This document shows positions 1 to 8,869 of a stretch of DNA of 64,000 bases, one piece after another. Position 1 is the first letter of the stretch, and every line of letters begins with the position of its first letter. Made by a program: the position numbers and the translations under genes. Where the stretch lies: NCBI RefSeq assembly GCF_009749525.1, contig NZ_WOAC01000001.1:62001-126000 (forward strand), in the 5' to 3' direction. Origin of the DNA: Mesorhizobium xinjiangense. GTDB lineage: Bacteria > Pseudomonadota > Alphaproteobacteria > Rhizobiales > Rhizobiaceae. The notes beneath the pieces are model-generated. The model saw only the letters and a list, made by a program, of their open reading frames with translations, made no database searches and was not told where the DNA came from.

Positions 1-597
1 GGTCTGGATGGCCACATCGGCCGAACTCAGATGCTCGCCCTCGGCAAAAGCGGCGTCGGGAACCACCGCGACGTCGACGCCCAGTTCCTGCAAGGTTCGT
101 CCCGAAAGATCGCGTGGCTCGCGGCCGAACATCGTGGCGAAGACCTGGTTGCAGTAGACAATGCGCCCGGCGCGGTCGCGATGCACCACGAGATCGCCCA
201 GCGCATCGATCAGGCCGCGAAAGCGTTCCTCGCTTTCCTGCAATTCCCACATGCGGTCGGCGAGCGATTCCATCTCCTCGCGCGCACGCTCGGCATCTTG
301 CTTCGACATTTCCACCGCCCGGCGATCGCCGGAGACCAGACCGACCAGAAGCGCCAGGCCGATAAAGGCAATCATCGCAAGGCTGAAGCTGACGACCGGC
401 GAGGCGCCCAATATGTGGGACAGCGGCGACAGCGCCAGGATGAAGGCGAGCAGGGCCAGATCAGCCAGCACAAAACGTTGGCGTGGCGCCTGAAACGCCA
501 GCGCGACCTTCGACAGGCGATTGTAAGGGACCCCGGCCGGGTCCGGAATTTCCGGTTGTGCCTGCTTCTTCATCGGTGCCGCCCGGTTCGACTGCAT
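1..597 (-). CDS. PAS-domain sensor kinase, N-terminal part (runs off left edge)
   Basis: The minus strand reads an uninterrupted 199-codon N-terminus from an ATG at 597 to the window edge. It has two hydrophobic segments at about residues 42-60 and 66-86, then a charged heptad-like helix (about 92-120), then a PAS fold (about 121-195) with a typical core around FRGLIDALGDLVVHRD. This is the layout of membrane-anchored PAS sensor histidine kinases, but the kinase core lies outside the window, so a cyclic-di-GMP enzyme or hybrid kinase is not excluded. A second ATG eight codons in is a possible start. No clear Shine-Dalgarno precedes either, and a stem-loop lies just upstream. The gene is separated by 71 bp from acuI, which lies upstream of it on the same strand. 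Confidence 0.75.
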   Translation of the reverse strand, partial: MQSNRAAPMKKQAQPEIPDPAGVPYNRLSKVALAFQAPRQRFVLADLALLAFILALSPLSHILGASPVVSFSLAMIAFIGLALLVGLVSGDRRAVEMSKQDAERAREEMESLADRMWELQESEERFRGLIDALGDLVVHRDRAGRIVYCNQVFATMFGREPRDLSGRTLQELGVDVAVVPDAAFAEGEHLSSADVAIQT

Positions 598-604
598 GGC
601 CGAA

Positions 605-657
605 CCCTAAACGGCACTGCTTAGGGAAGATTTCGGCACAACGCTAAAATTTTAGCG
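605..657. promoter_or_regulatory. Two palindromes upstream of the PAS sensor gene
   Basis: A 6-bp inverted repeat (CCCTAA at 605-610 and TTAGGG at 621-626) and a perfect 16-bp palindrome, CGCTAAAATTTTAGCG (642-657), fill the 71-bp gap between acuI and the sensor gene. The second is not followed by a T-run in the acuI direction, so it is a poor intrinsic terminator and may be an operator. The function is unknown. Confidence 0.35.
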
Positions 658-668
658 ATTGCGCCGAA

Positions 669-1661
669 TCACGCCATGTCGACAACAACCCGGCCGCGTA
701 TCTCGCCGGCCATGATGGAACGGGCCGCCTCCGGTATCGCCTCGAAACGGATCGTCGAGGAAAGGGCGGCGAGCTTGTCCCGGTCGAGATCACTTGCCAG
801 GCGTTGCCATGCCTCATTGCGCAGGGCGCGCGGGGCCATCACCGAATCGATGCCGAGCAGCGAGACGGCACGCAGGATGAACGGCGCGACGCTGGCCGGC
901 AGATCCATGCCCTGGGCCAGCCCGCAGGCCGCGACGGCGCCGCCATATGAGGTCATGGATAGCACATTGGCCAGCGTGTGGCTGCCGACGGCGTCGATGC
1001 CGCCCGCCCAACGCTCCTTGCCGAGCGGCCGTCCCGGTCCCGAAAGCTCCTCGCGGTCGATGACCTCTGCGGCGCCGAGATCCTTCAGGAAATCTTCCTC
1101 GGCGGTGCGGCCGGTCGAGGCGATGACAGGGTAGCCGAGCCTGGAGAGAACGGAGATCGCCACGGTGCCGACGCCGCCGGCCGCCCCGGTCACGACGACC
1201 GGACCGCGCTCGGGCGTAATGCCGTGGCGCTCCAGCGCCATCACGCACAGCATGGCGGTATAGCCGGCCGTCCCGATCGCCATGGCCTGGTGCGGGGTCA
1301 TGCCATCCGGCAGGCGAACCAGCCAGTCGCCCTTGACCCGGGCGCGGGCGGCATAGGCGCCGTGATGGGTTTCGCCCACACCCCAGCCGTTGAGGACGAC
1401 CTTGTCGCCCTCCTTCCAGTCGGGATCGGACGAGGCGATGACCGTGCCGGCGAAATCGATGCCCGGAACAAGCGGGAAGCGGCGCACCACCGGCGCCTTG
1501 CCGGTGATCGCAAGGCCATCCTTGTAATTGACGGTCGTCGCCTCGACGGCGACCGTGACGTCGCCTTCCATCAGATCGTCATCCGTCAGTTCGGTGATTT
1601 CAACCGACTGGTTCTTGTCGTCGTCGCGCGAAATCAGGATCGCCTTGAAGCCGTCGGACAT
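669..1661 (-). CDS. acuI: Acrylyl-CoA reductase / quinone oxidoreductase, YhdH-AcuI type
   Basis: This 330-residue protein is a medium-chain dehydrogenase/reductase without the zinc-binding residues of alcohol dehydrogenases. The N-terminal GroES-like half contains [13 protein letters not shown] and [10 protein letters not shown]. The Rossmann half carries the dinucleotide-binding stretch [13 protein letters not shown] at about residues 157-169. Length and motifs fit the YhdH/AcuI branch, which reduces acryloyl-CoA to propionyl-CoA with NADPH (family knowledge) in 3-hydroxypropionate or DMSP metabolism. It lies 58 bp downstream of lspA on the same strand and may be the last gene of that run. 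Substrate assignment within the branch is inference. Confidence 0.85.
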   Translation of the reverse strand: MSDGFKAILISRDDDKNQSVEITELTDDDLMEGDVTVAVEATTVNYKDGLAITGKAPVVRRFPLVPGIDFAGTVIASSDPDWKEGDKVVLNGWGVGETHHGAYAARARVKGDWLVRLPDGMTPHQAMAIGTAGYTAMLCVMALERHGITPERGPVVVTGAAGGVGTVAISVLSRLGYPVIASTGRTAEEDFLKDLGAAEVIDREELSGPGRPLGKERWAGGIDAVGSHTLANVLSMTSYGGAVAACGLAQGMDLPASVAPFILRAVSLLGIDSVMAPRALRNEAWQRLASDLDRDKLAALSSTIRFEAIPEAARSIMAGEIRGRVVVDMA

Positions 1662-1719
1662 CTCTCTCCCCGATACCGTGTCATTGCTGCTGGCACTGTG
1701 CTGCGCCGCCCGGCGCCGG

Positions 1720-2205
1720 TCAACCGTCGGATCGTGACGACCGCTCGGCCCGCCAGCCCAGGAATTCCTGAATGATCACGAGAGCGGCGCCGATGCTGAT
1801 CAGCGCGTCGGCCAGGTTGAAGACGGCAAAGGACCAGACCGGGGTATGGAAGAGAACGTAATCCACCACATAGCCGAGCCGCACCCTGTCGATGAGATTG
1901 CCGAGCGCGCCGGCCACGACCAGGGCGAACCCGATGCGGGCCAGGAGTTGCTCGGCGCCCGAGCGCCACGCCAGCCACAAGACGAGCAGGATGACGGCGG
2001 TCGTCACCACGATGAGGGTAAAGTCGCCGGAACCGGAGAACATCGAAAAGGCGATGCCGTAATTGTGCACCCGGTAGAGCGCCAGGAAGGGCAGGAGATC
2101 GATCTGTTGATGCATCGCCATGCCCGCTTCGACCAGGTGCTTGATCCACTGGTCGAGGCCGATGCCCGCGAGAACGATGAGGAGATAGATATAAAGCCGC
2201 ATCAC
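1720..2205 (-). CDS. lspA: Lipoprotein signal peptidase (signal peptidase II)
   Basis: This inner-membrane aspartyl protease removes the signal peptide from lipidated prolipoproteins. The 161-residue sequence has four hydrophobic segments and the family signatures: DQW at 18-20, NYGIAFS at 48-54, the [14 protein letters not shown] block ending in Asp115, and FNLADA with Asp133. These two Asp residues are the expected catalytic pair. The start overlaps the stop of the upstream rRNA methyltransferase by 4 bp (ATGA), which implies translational coupling. Length is normal for the family. Confidence 0.95.
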   Translation of the reverse strand: MMRLYIYLLIVLAGIGLDQWIKHLVEAGMAMHQQIDLLPFLALYRVHNYGIAFSMFSGSGDFTLIVVTTAVILLVLWLAWRSGAEQLLARIGFALVVAGALGNLIDRVRLGYVVDYVLFHTPVWSFAVFNLADALISIGAALVIIQEFLGWRAERSSRSDG

Positions 2206-3059
2206 GCGCGCGCCTCCAGGCTCAGCGCCGCGCGCCGGATTTCATAGAGCATGACGCCGGTCGAGACGGCCAGGTTGAGCGAATCGGCACGGCCCGCCTG
2301 GGGAATGCGCACCAGCCGATCGCAGGCTTGCGCCAGCGCTTCGGGCAGTCCCTGCTGCTCGTTGCCCATCAGCAGCACGACCGGCCCATGCGCATAGTCG
2401 ACACTGCGGTAGTCGACCGCGCCCTTGAGATGCGTTCCGACCAGCATCGCCTTCAGATGATCCCGGCGCCAGGCGAGGAACGCGTCCTGCGAGGCCCGCG
2501 CAATCGGCACGGCGAAAACGGAGCCCATCGTGGCGCGGACCGTTTCGATGGCGAAAGGATCGGTCGTTTCGCCGATGAGGATGACGCCCTTGGCGCCGAC
2601 GGCATCGACCGTGCGGATAACGGTTCCCAGATTGCCGGGGTCGCGCACCCGGTCGAGCGCCACCCAGACGTCGCCTTTTTCAGGCGCGACGGCCTTCAAC
2701 GGCATGAGCTTCTGCTCGAAGACGCCGACCACCATCTGGGGATTGTCGCGCCGTGTTATGGCTGTCAGAACCTTCTCGCTGACCTCGAGCACCAGCCCGC
2801 CGGCGGCGACGGTGCGCGCGGCCGCCCTTTCCACCGCCGCGTTGCCGCGCCCGGCCTTGGAATAGACGAGGGTCCTGATCGTCCAGCCGAGATCGAGCGC
2901 GTCGATGACGAGCTTCAGACCCTCCGCCAGAAAGGCGTGCTGCTGGTCGCGAAACTTCTTCTGCGCCAGCGCCCTGATGTCCTTGACGAGCGGATTGGCA
3001 AGGCTGGTCACTTCCTTGACCTGGCCGACACGGTTTGAGGCGGGACGGTGCGAGGTCAT
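2202..3059 (-). CDS. TrmH-family (SpoU) RNA 2'-O-ribose methyltransferase
   Basis: This 285-residue SPOUT methyltransferase has an N-terminal substrate-binding domain (about residues 17-115, with [11 protein letters not shown]) and a knotted catalytic domain (about 130-275). Motif 1 is [14 protein letters not shown] (137-150), motif 2 is [12 protein letters not shown] (231-242) and motif 3 is [14 protein letters not shown] (260-273). The enzyme methylates a ribose 2'-OH in rRNA or tRNA using SAM; which position cannot be told from sequence. It overlaps lspA and the upstream methyltransferase by ATGA on both sides, so the three are almost certainly one transcript. Confidence 0.9.
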   Translation of the reverse strand: MTSHRPASNRVGQVKEVTSLANPLVKDIRALAQKKFRDQQHAFLAEGLKLVIDALDLGWTIRTLVYSKAGRGNAAVERAAARTVAAGGLVLEVSEKVLTAITRRDNPQMVVGVFEQKLMPLKAVAPEKGDVWVALDRVRDPGNLGTVIRTVDAVGAKGVILIGETTDPFAIETVRATMGSVFAVPIARASQDAFLAWRRDHLKAMLVGTHLKGAVDYRSVDYAHGPVVLLMGNEQQGLPEALAQACDRLVRIPQAGRADSLNLAVSTGVMLYEIRRAALSLEARA

Positions 3060-4129
3060 GGCGCCACCCAGCGCGCAAAGAGCGACGTCGAGAGCGCCCG
3101 TCCGGCGGACTGCTCGCGGATCACCAGTTCGCCCGATTCCACTTTTCCGCCCATGCCGGCGAAAGCGTCGCGCATCAGCGCGTGGATGGCGAAGAAGGAG
3201 GCGCGGATCGAATAGGCCGTCAGCACCACTGCGAGAGGCTTCGGCGTGAGGATCTCGCGGCTGGTCTCGACCATGGCCGGCAGGCTGTCGAAGAGTTGCC
3301 AGACCTCGCCCTTGGGGCCGCGACCATAGGCGGGCGGATCGAGCAGGATGATGTCGTAGGCGTTGCCGCGCCGCGCCTCGCGCTCGACGAACTTCATGGC
3401 ATCCTCGCAGATCCAGCGCACCGGCTTGTCGGAAAGCCCGGCCATCTCCTGGTTCTCGCGCGCCCAGCCGATGGCCTTCTTCGATGCGTCGACATGCGTC
3501 ACTTCCGCGCCGGCGCGCGCCGCGACCAGCGAGGCGAGGCCGGTATAGCCGAACAGGTTGAGGACCTTGACCGGCCGGCCGGCCGCGCGGATCAGGCCTT
3601 CCATGTGGCTCCAGTGCGAGGCCTGCTCGGGGAACACCCCGACATGGCGGAAGGAGGTGAAGCGGCCGAGATAGTCGATGCCGTCATGCTTCATCGGCCA
3701 GGTTTCGCCGAGCGGCTCCCCGGGGAAGCGCCAGCGGCCCATGCCTTCCTCGTCGGTGTCGCCGGTGAAGACGGCGTCGGCGCCGGCCCATTCGGTCTCG
3801 GGAAGCGCGCGCCGCCAGATCGCCTGGCCCTCGGGCCGCACGATTCGATACGGTCCGTATTGCTCGAGCTTTTCGCCGTCGCCGGAATCGATGAGCGCAT
3901 AGTCGGCGTCGGGCGCAACTTCAAGGATCAAAGGAAGCTTCTCGGCCGGCAGGATGCCCGGCCGGCGGGGCAGATGCACGCGATGCTGTGTTTGCGGGCG
4001 CGTCTCTTGTTCGCCGCGCCGATTTCTTTCCGACTGTTGCGGCGGCGCGGATTTGCGGCGCACGGCGCGAGGCGGCCGCGAAGCCGGTTTGGCTCGCCTG
4101 TCGCGACGCTTGTCACGCGTAGGTTTCAT
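3056..4129 (-). CDS. Class I SAM-dependent RNA methyltransferase (RlmI/RlmK-like)
   Basis: The sequence is 357 residues long. A strongly basic, Arg/Lys-rich N-terminal tail (about 1-55) is followed by a class I methyltransferase fold. Motif I is VLNLFGYTGLASLVAA (about 189-204), the acidic ribose-binding position is in HVDASKKA (about 212-219), and the catalytic-loop motif is DIILLDPPAYGRG (259-271). The DPPAYG signature is typical of rRNA cytosine or guanine methyltransferases of the RlmI/RlmK group. The basic tail may bind RNA, or the true start may be further in. It is the first gene of a three-gene overlapping run with the TrmH-like enzyme and lspA. Confidence 0.82.
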   Translation of the reverse strand: MKPTRDKRRDRRAKPASRPPRAVRRKSAPPQQSERNRRGEQETRPQTQHRVHLPRRPGILPAEKLPLILEVAPDADYALIDSGDGEKLEQYGPYRIVRPEGQAIWRRALPETEWAGADAVFTGDTDEEGMGRWRFPGEPLGETWPMKHDGIDYLGRFTSFRHVGVFPEQASHWSHMEGLIRAAGRPVKVLNLFGYTGLASLVAARAGAEVTHVDASKKAIGWARENQEMAGLSDKPVRWICEDAMKFVEREARRGNAYDIILLDPPAYGRGPKGEVWQLFDSLPAMVETSREILTPKPLAVVLTAYSIRASFFAIHALMRDAFAGMGGKVESGELVIREQSAGRALSTSLFARWVAP

Positions 4130-4282
4130 GCCTTCTCCGCCGATTGGATCGGGGTCATCGCTTCATGGAGTCGAAGCGCCGATCCAACTCCTCGTTTTTT
4201 CGCAATTCCGGACGGAGAGCCGGTTCCCGCGTCTCGTGAACTGCGCTTCTGGCACAGGCCGGCAAACCGCGCAACTGCGGGA

Positions 4283-4398
4283 CTAGAACATGTCCCGCTC
4301 AAACGGTGACGTTTGAGCCAAAGGCACATGTTCCAGCATATTGGTCTGGCGCGCATATCATTGCTTCAAACGTTCCGTTTGAAGCGAACGCGCGCTAG
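4283..4398. repeat. Palindromic intergenic element, family R2 copy 1
   Basis: This 116-bp element is bounded by CTAG at both ends (4283-4286 and 4395-4398). It holds two stem-loops. The first has core arms near CTCAAACG and CGTTTGAG, within outer arms AACATGT and ACATGTT. The second has arms GCTTCAAACG and CGTTTGAAGC. It sits in the gap between the divergent or tandem genes at 4129 and 4405. Five related copies occur in this window. It encodes no protein. Confidence 0.85.
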
Positions 4399-4404
4399 CC
4401 GCGC

Positions 4405-5373
4405 TCAGGCCGACATGGCGCGATAGACGGCCATGCCGGCGGCGAGATCCTCCAGCGCCGCGCCGACCGACTTGAACAGCGTGATCTCGCCGGCCTCCGT
4501 GCGCCCCTTCGCCTCGCCGCGCGTGAGCGCATAAAGATCGGCGACAATCGCCTCTTCGCTCAATGCGCCCGAGGCGATCGGCTGAACGATGTCGCCGGCC
4601 TCCTTGGTCGCGCCGGCCATGGTGTCGACATAGACGCGCGCCCGGCGGACCGCCTCGTCATCGGCCTCGCGCAATTGCGGCGTGAAAGCGCCGACGAGGT
4701 CGACATGCTGGCCGGGCTGGAGCAGCGCGCCCTTGATCAGAGGTTCGGCGGAGATCGTCGCCGCCGAGATGATGTCCGCCGCGCCCACCGCCGCGTCGAG
4801 GCCGCCCTTGGCGACGCTGGCGTCGACACCGCCGGCGCACAGGTCGGCGGCGACCTTCTCGGCGTTTTCAGGCGTGCGGTTCCATATCGTGACGTGGCGG
4901 ATCGGCCGCACCGCCGAATGGGCCCGGGCCAGGAAAGGCGCCAGTGCCCCGGCACCGACGATCAGCAGCCGCTCGGCGTCGGCACGCGCCAGATAGGTCG
5001 CGGCGAGCGCCGAGGCACAGGCCGTGCGCCATTGGGTCAGGCGCTGGCCGTCGATAAGCGCCAGCGGTTCGCCTGTCTTGCCGTCGAGCAGAAGATAAAG
5101 GCCCATCACGGCCGGCTTGCCGATCTGGTTGTTGTCCGGCGAGACGGTGACGATCTTGATGCCGATATGGCCGCCGTCGGAGGTTCCGGCGCGCTGGAAA
5201 TCGCTCCAGGCGGGCATCAGAAGCAGCGTCGAGGCCGCGCCGTCGGGACGCTCGATCGCGTGATGATGACGGACGGGCTGCATGGCGCCTTCGGCAAATG
5301 CCTCGCGCAGGGTTTCGACCAGACCGGAAAAGGAAAGGCTCTCGTCGACTTGCCGGGCGTCGATCATGCGCAT
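4405..5373 (-). CDS. Ornithine cyclodeaminase / mu-crystallin family enzyme
   Basis: This 322-residue protein has the family layout: an N-terminal substrate and dimer domain, then an NAD(P)-binding Rossmann fold with LLIVGAGALAP at about residues 136-146. The conserved Lys of substrate binding lies in IGIKIVTV and the Asp region in DLVGAFTPQLRE. Members deaminate ornithine to proline, or act as alanine dehydrogenase, delta1-pyrroline reductase or ketimine reductase, so the substrate is open. It lies downstream of lapA on the same strand, 37 bp away, in the sppA-ihfB-lapA run. Its downstream flank is an R2 repeat. Confidence 0.85.
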   Translation of the reverse strand: MRMIDARQVDESLSFSGLVETLREAFAEGAMQPVRHHHAIERPDGAASTLLLMPAWSDFQRAGTSDGGHIGIKIVTVSPDNNQIGKPAVMGLYLLLDGKTGEPLALIDGQRLTQWRTACASALAATYLARADAERLLIVGAGALAPFLARAHSAVRPIRHVTIWNRTPENAEKVAADLCAGGVDASVAKGGLDAAVGAADIISAATISAEPLIKGALLQPGQHVDLVGAFTPQLREADDEAVRRARVYVDTMAGATKEAGDIVQPIASGALSEEAIVADLYALTRGEAKGRTEAGEITLFKSVGAALEDLAAGMAVYRAMSA

Positions 5374-5410
5374 GCGCGATACTCCATCTATGGGTGGCGA
5401 AAGGCGCCGC

Positions 5411-5740
5411 TCAGCCGCGCGAGGCAGGCAATGACGACCGGCCCTCGGCCGGACCGGCCGGATTCTGCTGAAGAAGGCTCTGCACTTCGCGGCGCTGCGT
5501 GCGCGCCTCCTTGCGGTAGCGCCCCTGCCTCAGCCAGGTGGCGAGGCTGCCAATGAGAAGGCCAAGCGCGCAGGCTGCGAACAGATAGACGAACAGCGGC
5601 AGCGTCAGGGTCAAGGCCGGATTGCCCGGATTGAACGGGTCGAAGGTGAACGGCACGGGCACGCGATTGGCAACCGCCAGCGCCACCAGCACGACCGCCA
5701 GCGGCACGATGACCACGACCAGAAGGATACGTCTCAGCAT
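5411..5740 (-). CDS. lapA: LapA-domain inner-membrane protein
   Basis: This small 109-residue membrane protein has two hydrophobic segments (about 5-27 and 43-66) separated by a short periplasmic loop rich in Pro and Asn. A basic coiled cytoplasmic tail (RKEARTQRREVQSLLQQ) follows. This matches the LapA/DUF1049 family (lipopolysaccharide assembly protein A). In alphaproteobacteria the gene usually follows ihfB, as here. The gap to ihfB is 99 bp. The precise role in these bacteria is not established. Confidence 0.8.
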   Translation of the reverse strand: MLRRILLVVVIVPLAVVLVALAVANRVPVPFTFDPFNPGNPALTLTLPLFVYLFAACALGLLIGSLATWLRQGRYRKEARTQRREVQSLLQQNPAGPAEGRSSLPASRG

Positions 5741-5839
5741 TCGGTGTCCGTCAGATTATCAACATGCGGCGCCGGCTGCCCCGCCAGGCTGGAAGAATGA
5801 ACGGCCCGGGTCCGACATTCAAGCCCGCAGAGACCAAAC

Positions 5840-6127
5840 CTAGCTCTTGTCGGTGTTCAGCCGCTCGCGCAATTCCTTGCCGGTCTTGAAGAAGGGAATC
5901 CATTTTTCCTCCACCTCGACCGACTCTCCCGTGCGCGGATTGCGGCCCAGGCGCGCAGGACGATTCTTGACCGAGAATGCGCCGAAGCCACGCAATTCGA
6001 CCCTGTTTCCTTCCGCCAGCGCGTCGCCGATCTCGTCGAATATCGCGTTGACGATATTTTCGACGTCCCGCTGAAAAAGGTGCGGATTGCGGTTCGCGAT
6101 GGTTTGCACCAGCTCTGACTTGATCAT
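5840..6127 (-). CDS. ihfB: Integration host factor beta subunit
   Basis: This DNA-bending nucleoid protein forms the IHF heterodimer with IhfA. The chosen ATG at 6127 begins [15 protein letters not shown] and is preceded by GAGAGGGA, which gives 95 residues, the normal length. An upstream in-frame start would add 22 residues not seen in the family. The DNA[13 protein letters not shown] arm contains the expected Pro within GRNPRTGE, and the body includes VELRGFGAF. It lies 40 bp downstream of sppA, the usual neighbour in alphaproteobacteria. Confidence 0.95.
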   Translation of the reverse strand: MIKSELVQTIANRNPHLFQRDVENIVNAIFDEIGDALAEGNRVELRGFGAFSVKNRPARLGRNPRTGESVEVEEKWIPFFKTGKELRERLNTDKS

Positions 6128-6167
6128 TGACGCTTTTCCCTCTCGTGCCCGGAAATCATTGTTTCCT

Positions 6168-7145
6168 CTAGCGTTCTGTCCCGCCCAAGGCACTCAAATC
6201 AGGTTGCCAGACCGACACGAGACCGTCAAGGAAGATGCGCTCGGCGCCAAGCTCACGAAGAAATTCCGAACCGCCCGCGGACAGGCCGATGGCCCTGGCG
6301 ATGCTCGCAATTCCAGGCAGCCAGGCGACGGCGCCCTCGCGCTGCCGCTTCCACTCCACCACGTCCAGATCGGCGTCGACACCCTTGCCGTGCAGCCATT
6401 CGAGCGCCTGGTCCTCGCCGCCCAGCGCATCGACCAGCTTGCGCTGAAGCGCCTGGCGGCCGGTGAAGACGGTTCCGTCGGCCAGTTGCAGCACCTCCTG
6501 GCGCGACAGGGGGCGGCGTTCGGTCACGAGGCCGACGAACCAGTCGTAGGAATCGAGAATCATGGCGCGGACCATGGCGCGCTCCTCCTCGGTCGTCGGG
6601 TTGAAGGGCGACGGCTCGGCCTTCAGCGGCGAGGTCTTGATCTCCTCGAGCTTGATGCCGAGCTTGTCCATCAATCCGGTGACGTCGGGATACTGCACCA
6701 GCACGCCGATCGAACCGACGATCGAGGATTGGCGCGCCACGATGTGGTCGGCGGCGCTGGCAATCATGTAGCCCGCCGAAGCGGCCAGCGTTCCGACCTG
6801 CGCGGTCACCGGCTTCTTCTGCGCAAGCGAGCGCACCGCCTCGTAGATCGCCTCGCCACCGGCGGTGGTTCCGCCCGGCGAATCGATCGACACGATGACG
6901 CCCTTGACGGCATCGGCCTCGCCGATCCGCTTCAGCCGATCGAGCAATTCCTCGTCCTCGGTGATGGTGCCTTCGATCTTGACCTTGGCGACATGCGGGC
7001 TGGCGCCGAGCCCCGGCCGGTCCAGGCCCCACAATGCCATAGCGATGATCGCAGCCGCCGCGACAAGAAAGGCGGCGGCACGCCAGAAGGTAAGCTTGCG
7101 CCGCAGCCTGCGGCGGTCGATAAGGTCATCGGCTTTCGACGTCAT
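6168..7145 (-). CDS. sppA: Signal peptide peptidase SppA (short form)
   Basis: This 325-residue membrane-anchored serine peptidase degrades released signal peptides. After a basic N-terminus and one membrane helix (about 20-40) comes the ClpP-like S49 domain. The catalytic Ser lies in TLAASAGYM (Ser123) and the general-base Lys in SPLKAEPSP (Lys175). The 52-residue spacing equals that of Bacillus SppA. The SPGG element is at 89-92. The ATG at 7145 has GAGG upstream; a longer reading frame would start inside the adjacent repeat and is unlikely. It is the first gene of the sppA-ihfB run. Confidence 0.92.
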   Translation of the reverse strand: MTSKADDLIDRRRLRRKLTFWRAAAFLVAAAAIIAMALWGLDRPGLGASPHVAKVKIEGTITEDEELLDRLKRIGEADAVKGVIVSIDSPGGTTAGGEAIYEAVRSLAQKKPVTAQVGTLAASAGYMIASAADHIVARQSSIVGSIGVLVQYPDVTGLMDKLGIKLEEIKTSPLKAEPSPFNPTTEEERAMVRAMILDSYDWFVGLVTERRPLSRQEVLQLADGTVFTGRQALQRKLVDALGGEDQALEWLHGKGVDADLDVVEWKRQREGAVAWLPGIASIARAIGLSAGGSEFLRELGAERIFLDGLVSVWQPDLSALGGTER

Positions 7146-7185
7146 GACGCACCTCGTCGTTCCCGTAATGATTGTTCGCTCGCTC

Positions 7186-7355
7186 CTAGTGGAACGAATT
7201 TGACATTCGATACCCACTCGATGTCGCCCCCGAGATCGAATGTCAAATTCAAATGTTCCGCTAGTATCATAGACTTGCTAGTGGTTCTCTTGTTTCCAAC
7301 ATTTGCCCTCAGGGCCGATACAAATGGGATGCAAATGTTGGAAACGAACCACTAG
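7186..7355. repeat. Two-module palindromic element, family R1 copy 1
   Basis: This 170-bp element is made of two palindromic modules, each bounded by CTAG. Module A spans 7186-7264, with arms around AATTTGACATTCGAT and ATCGAATGTCAAATT. Module B spans 7278-7355, with outer arms CTAGTGGTTC and GAACCACTAG and inner arms TTTCCAACATTTG and CAAATGTTGGAAA. A 13-bp linker joins them. It lies between divergent sppA and lptC. A near-identical copy lies at 12212 and a truncated one at 16849. It carries no coding sequence. Confidence 0.9.
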
Positions 7356-7383
7356 AACCTTTCGCGACACGATTGAAGCGCTG

Positions 7384-7498
7384 TATTGATCGAGCGCCAT
7401 ATCAAGCTTGAAGCCCGCAGATGCGGCAGTGCCATGGAAATTCATCCCATAATAACCATATTGGGGTGGAATTGGCGGACAGTGAGGCTCGATCAATA
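7384..7498. repeat. Inverted-repeat element upstream of lptC
   Basis: A perfect 12-bp inverted repeat, TATTGATCGAGC (7384-7395) and GCTCGATCAATA (7487-7498), brackets 91 bp. The interior contains a second imperfect inverted repeat (AATTCATCCC and GGGGTGGAATT). The layout resembles a miniature mobile element. Only one copy is visible here, so this could instead be a regulatory structure of lptC. Confidence 0.45.
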
Positions 7499-7551
7499 CC
7501 GCCGTGGCCCCAAGTGCCATTCCGGTTGTCGGACTGGCCTGTCGCTGTCAG

Positions 7552-8292
7552 ATGGATACGATGACGACCAGTACCACAACCGGCCTGCCCCGACCCGAAC
7601 CCGCGCGGCGCGCGGCACCGCAAGAGCGTTCGCCCGATGCCCGGCGCGGCGAGGACGCCTTCGTGCGCGCGCAGCGCCATTCGATCCAGGTGCGGATGGT
7701 GAAGTTCGCATTGCCGGTTCTGGCTATCGCGCTGGCGGCGTTCTTCGCCGGCTATTCCTGGCTCAAATCGCCGCCCACGCTCGACATCGAAGTCGACGGC
7801 ACGGCGTTGCAGGACGGCAAGCTGGTCATGGCCAATCCGACGCTCGACGGTTTCGGCAAGGATGATCTTCCCTATTCGATGACCGCGGCACGCGCGCTCC
7901 AGGATCTGAGCGACACCAGCGCCATCCAGCTCGAGGACATCAGCGCCAGGCTGCCGCTCAGCGCGGAGAATTTCGCCACCATCGGCGCCAAGGCGGGCAT
8001 CTACGACAACGAGAAGAATACGCTCGAGATTACCACCCCTTTGACGGTCGAGACCGACGATGGGATGAGCATCACCATGCAATCGGCCTTCATCGATATT
8101 GCCAATGGGGAGTTGAAATCCAACGAACCTATCGACATAAGATTGGATGGGTCGCAAATCGAGGCGGACACATTCCGTGTTCGTGACCGCGGAAAGGTCT
8201 TCATTTTCGAAGACCGGGTGAGGATGCAGATCGACCCGAAGAAGCTGAGGGCACCGGATGGGCAAAGCGGAGGGGCCGATGGCGGTAATTGA
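7552..8292 (+). CDS. lptC: LPS export protein LptC
   Basis: This bitopic inner-membrane protein connects the LptB2FG transporter to the periplasmic LptA bridge. A cytoplasmic N-terminus is followed by one membrane helix (about residues 54-72, beginning VKFALPVLAIAL) and a periplasmic beta-jellyroll of the LptC/DUF1239 type. The ATG at 7552 is preferred, another ATG follows three codons later, and no strong ribosome binding site is visible. The length of 246 residues is slightly long for E. coli but usual in alphaproteobacteria. It overlaps lptA by 14 bp and opens the lptC-lptA-lptB run. Confidence 0.88.
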   Translation: MDTMTTSTTTGLPRPEPARRAAPQERSPDARRGEDAFVRAQRHSIQVRMVKFALPVLAIALAAFFAGYSWLKSPPTLDIEVDGTALQDGKLVMANPTLDGFGKDDLPYSMTAARALQDLSDTSAIQLEDISARLPLSAENFATIGAKAGIYDNEKNTLEITTPLTVETDDGMSITMQSAFIDIANGELKSNEPIDIRLDGSQIEADTFRVRDRGKVFIFEDRVRMQIDPKKLRAPDGQSGGADGGN

Positions 8293-8860
8293 ACGGAGCG
8301 GTCCGGCGTGGGGGCTGCTCGCGCTGGCCTTTTGCGTCATCGCCGTGCCCGCATTGGCCCAGGACGCCAGTTCGACCCGGCAGACCGGCCTCAAGCTCGA
8401 CGGCGACGAGCCGATCCAGATCGAAAGCGACAAGCTCGAAGTGCAGGATGCCGAGAGCAAGGCCATCTTCACCGGCAACGTCAATGTCGTGCAGGGCCCG
8501 ACCCTGATGAAATCGGGACGGATGGTCGTTCACTATTCGCGTGAATCCGACGAGGCGGAAACCACGGCCGGCCCGACCGGCGCGTCGAACATCGAACGGA
8601 TCGAGGTCGTCGACGACGTTTATGTGAAATCGGAATCTCAGGTCGCCACGGCGGACAAGGCCACCTTCGACATGAAATCGGAAGTCCTCGTGATGACCGG
8701 CAAGGAGGTGGTGCTGACGGATGGCGGCAACGTCATCGTGGGCTGCAAACTCACCGTGCAGATGACGACGGGCGAAGCCAAGCTCGACGGATGCCCGACA
8801 CCCGGCAAGGCAAGCGGGCGGGTCAAGATGCTTCTGCAGCCCGGCACTCAAGACCAGTAG
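8279..8860 (+). CDS. lptA: Periplasmic LPS bridge protein LptA
   Basis: This 193-residue OstA-family protein starts with a signal peptide (about 1-27, ending ALAQDA) and continues as beta-jellyroll repeats, such as IQIESDKLEVQDAESKAIF. LptA polymerises into the bridge that carries LPS from LptC to LptD. The ATG at 8279 is chosen because GCGGAGGGG lies at the right distance; an upstream in-frame ATG at 8258 lacks this. The start lies inside the end of lptC, consistent with coupling. A Cys pair near the C-terminus (VGCKL and DGCPT) may form a disulfide. Confidence 0.9.
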   Translation: MAVIERSGPAWGLLALAFCVIAVPALAQDASSTRQTGLKLDGDEPIQIESDKLEVQDAESKAIFTGNVNVVQGPTLMKSGRMVVHYSRESDEAETTAGPTGASNIERIEVVDDVYVKSESQVATADKATFDMKSEVLVMTGKEVVLTDGGNVIVGCKLTVQMTTGEAKLDGCPTPGKASGRVKMLLQPGTQDQ

Positions 8861-8869
8861 AGGCCAGTT

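Noticed and set aside
4283-4398. R2 repeats as a CRISPR array
   Set aside because: Copies are tens of kilobases apart, in both orientations, with no spacer-repeat periodicity and no cas genes.
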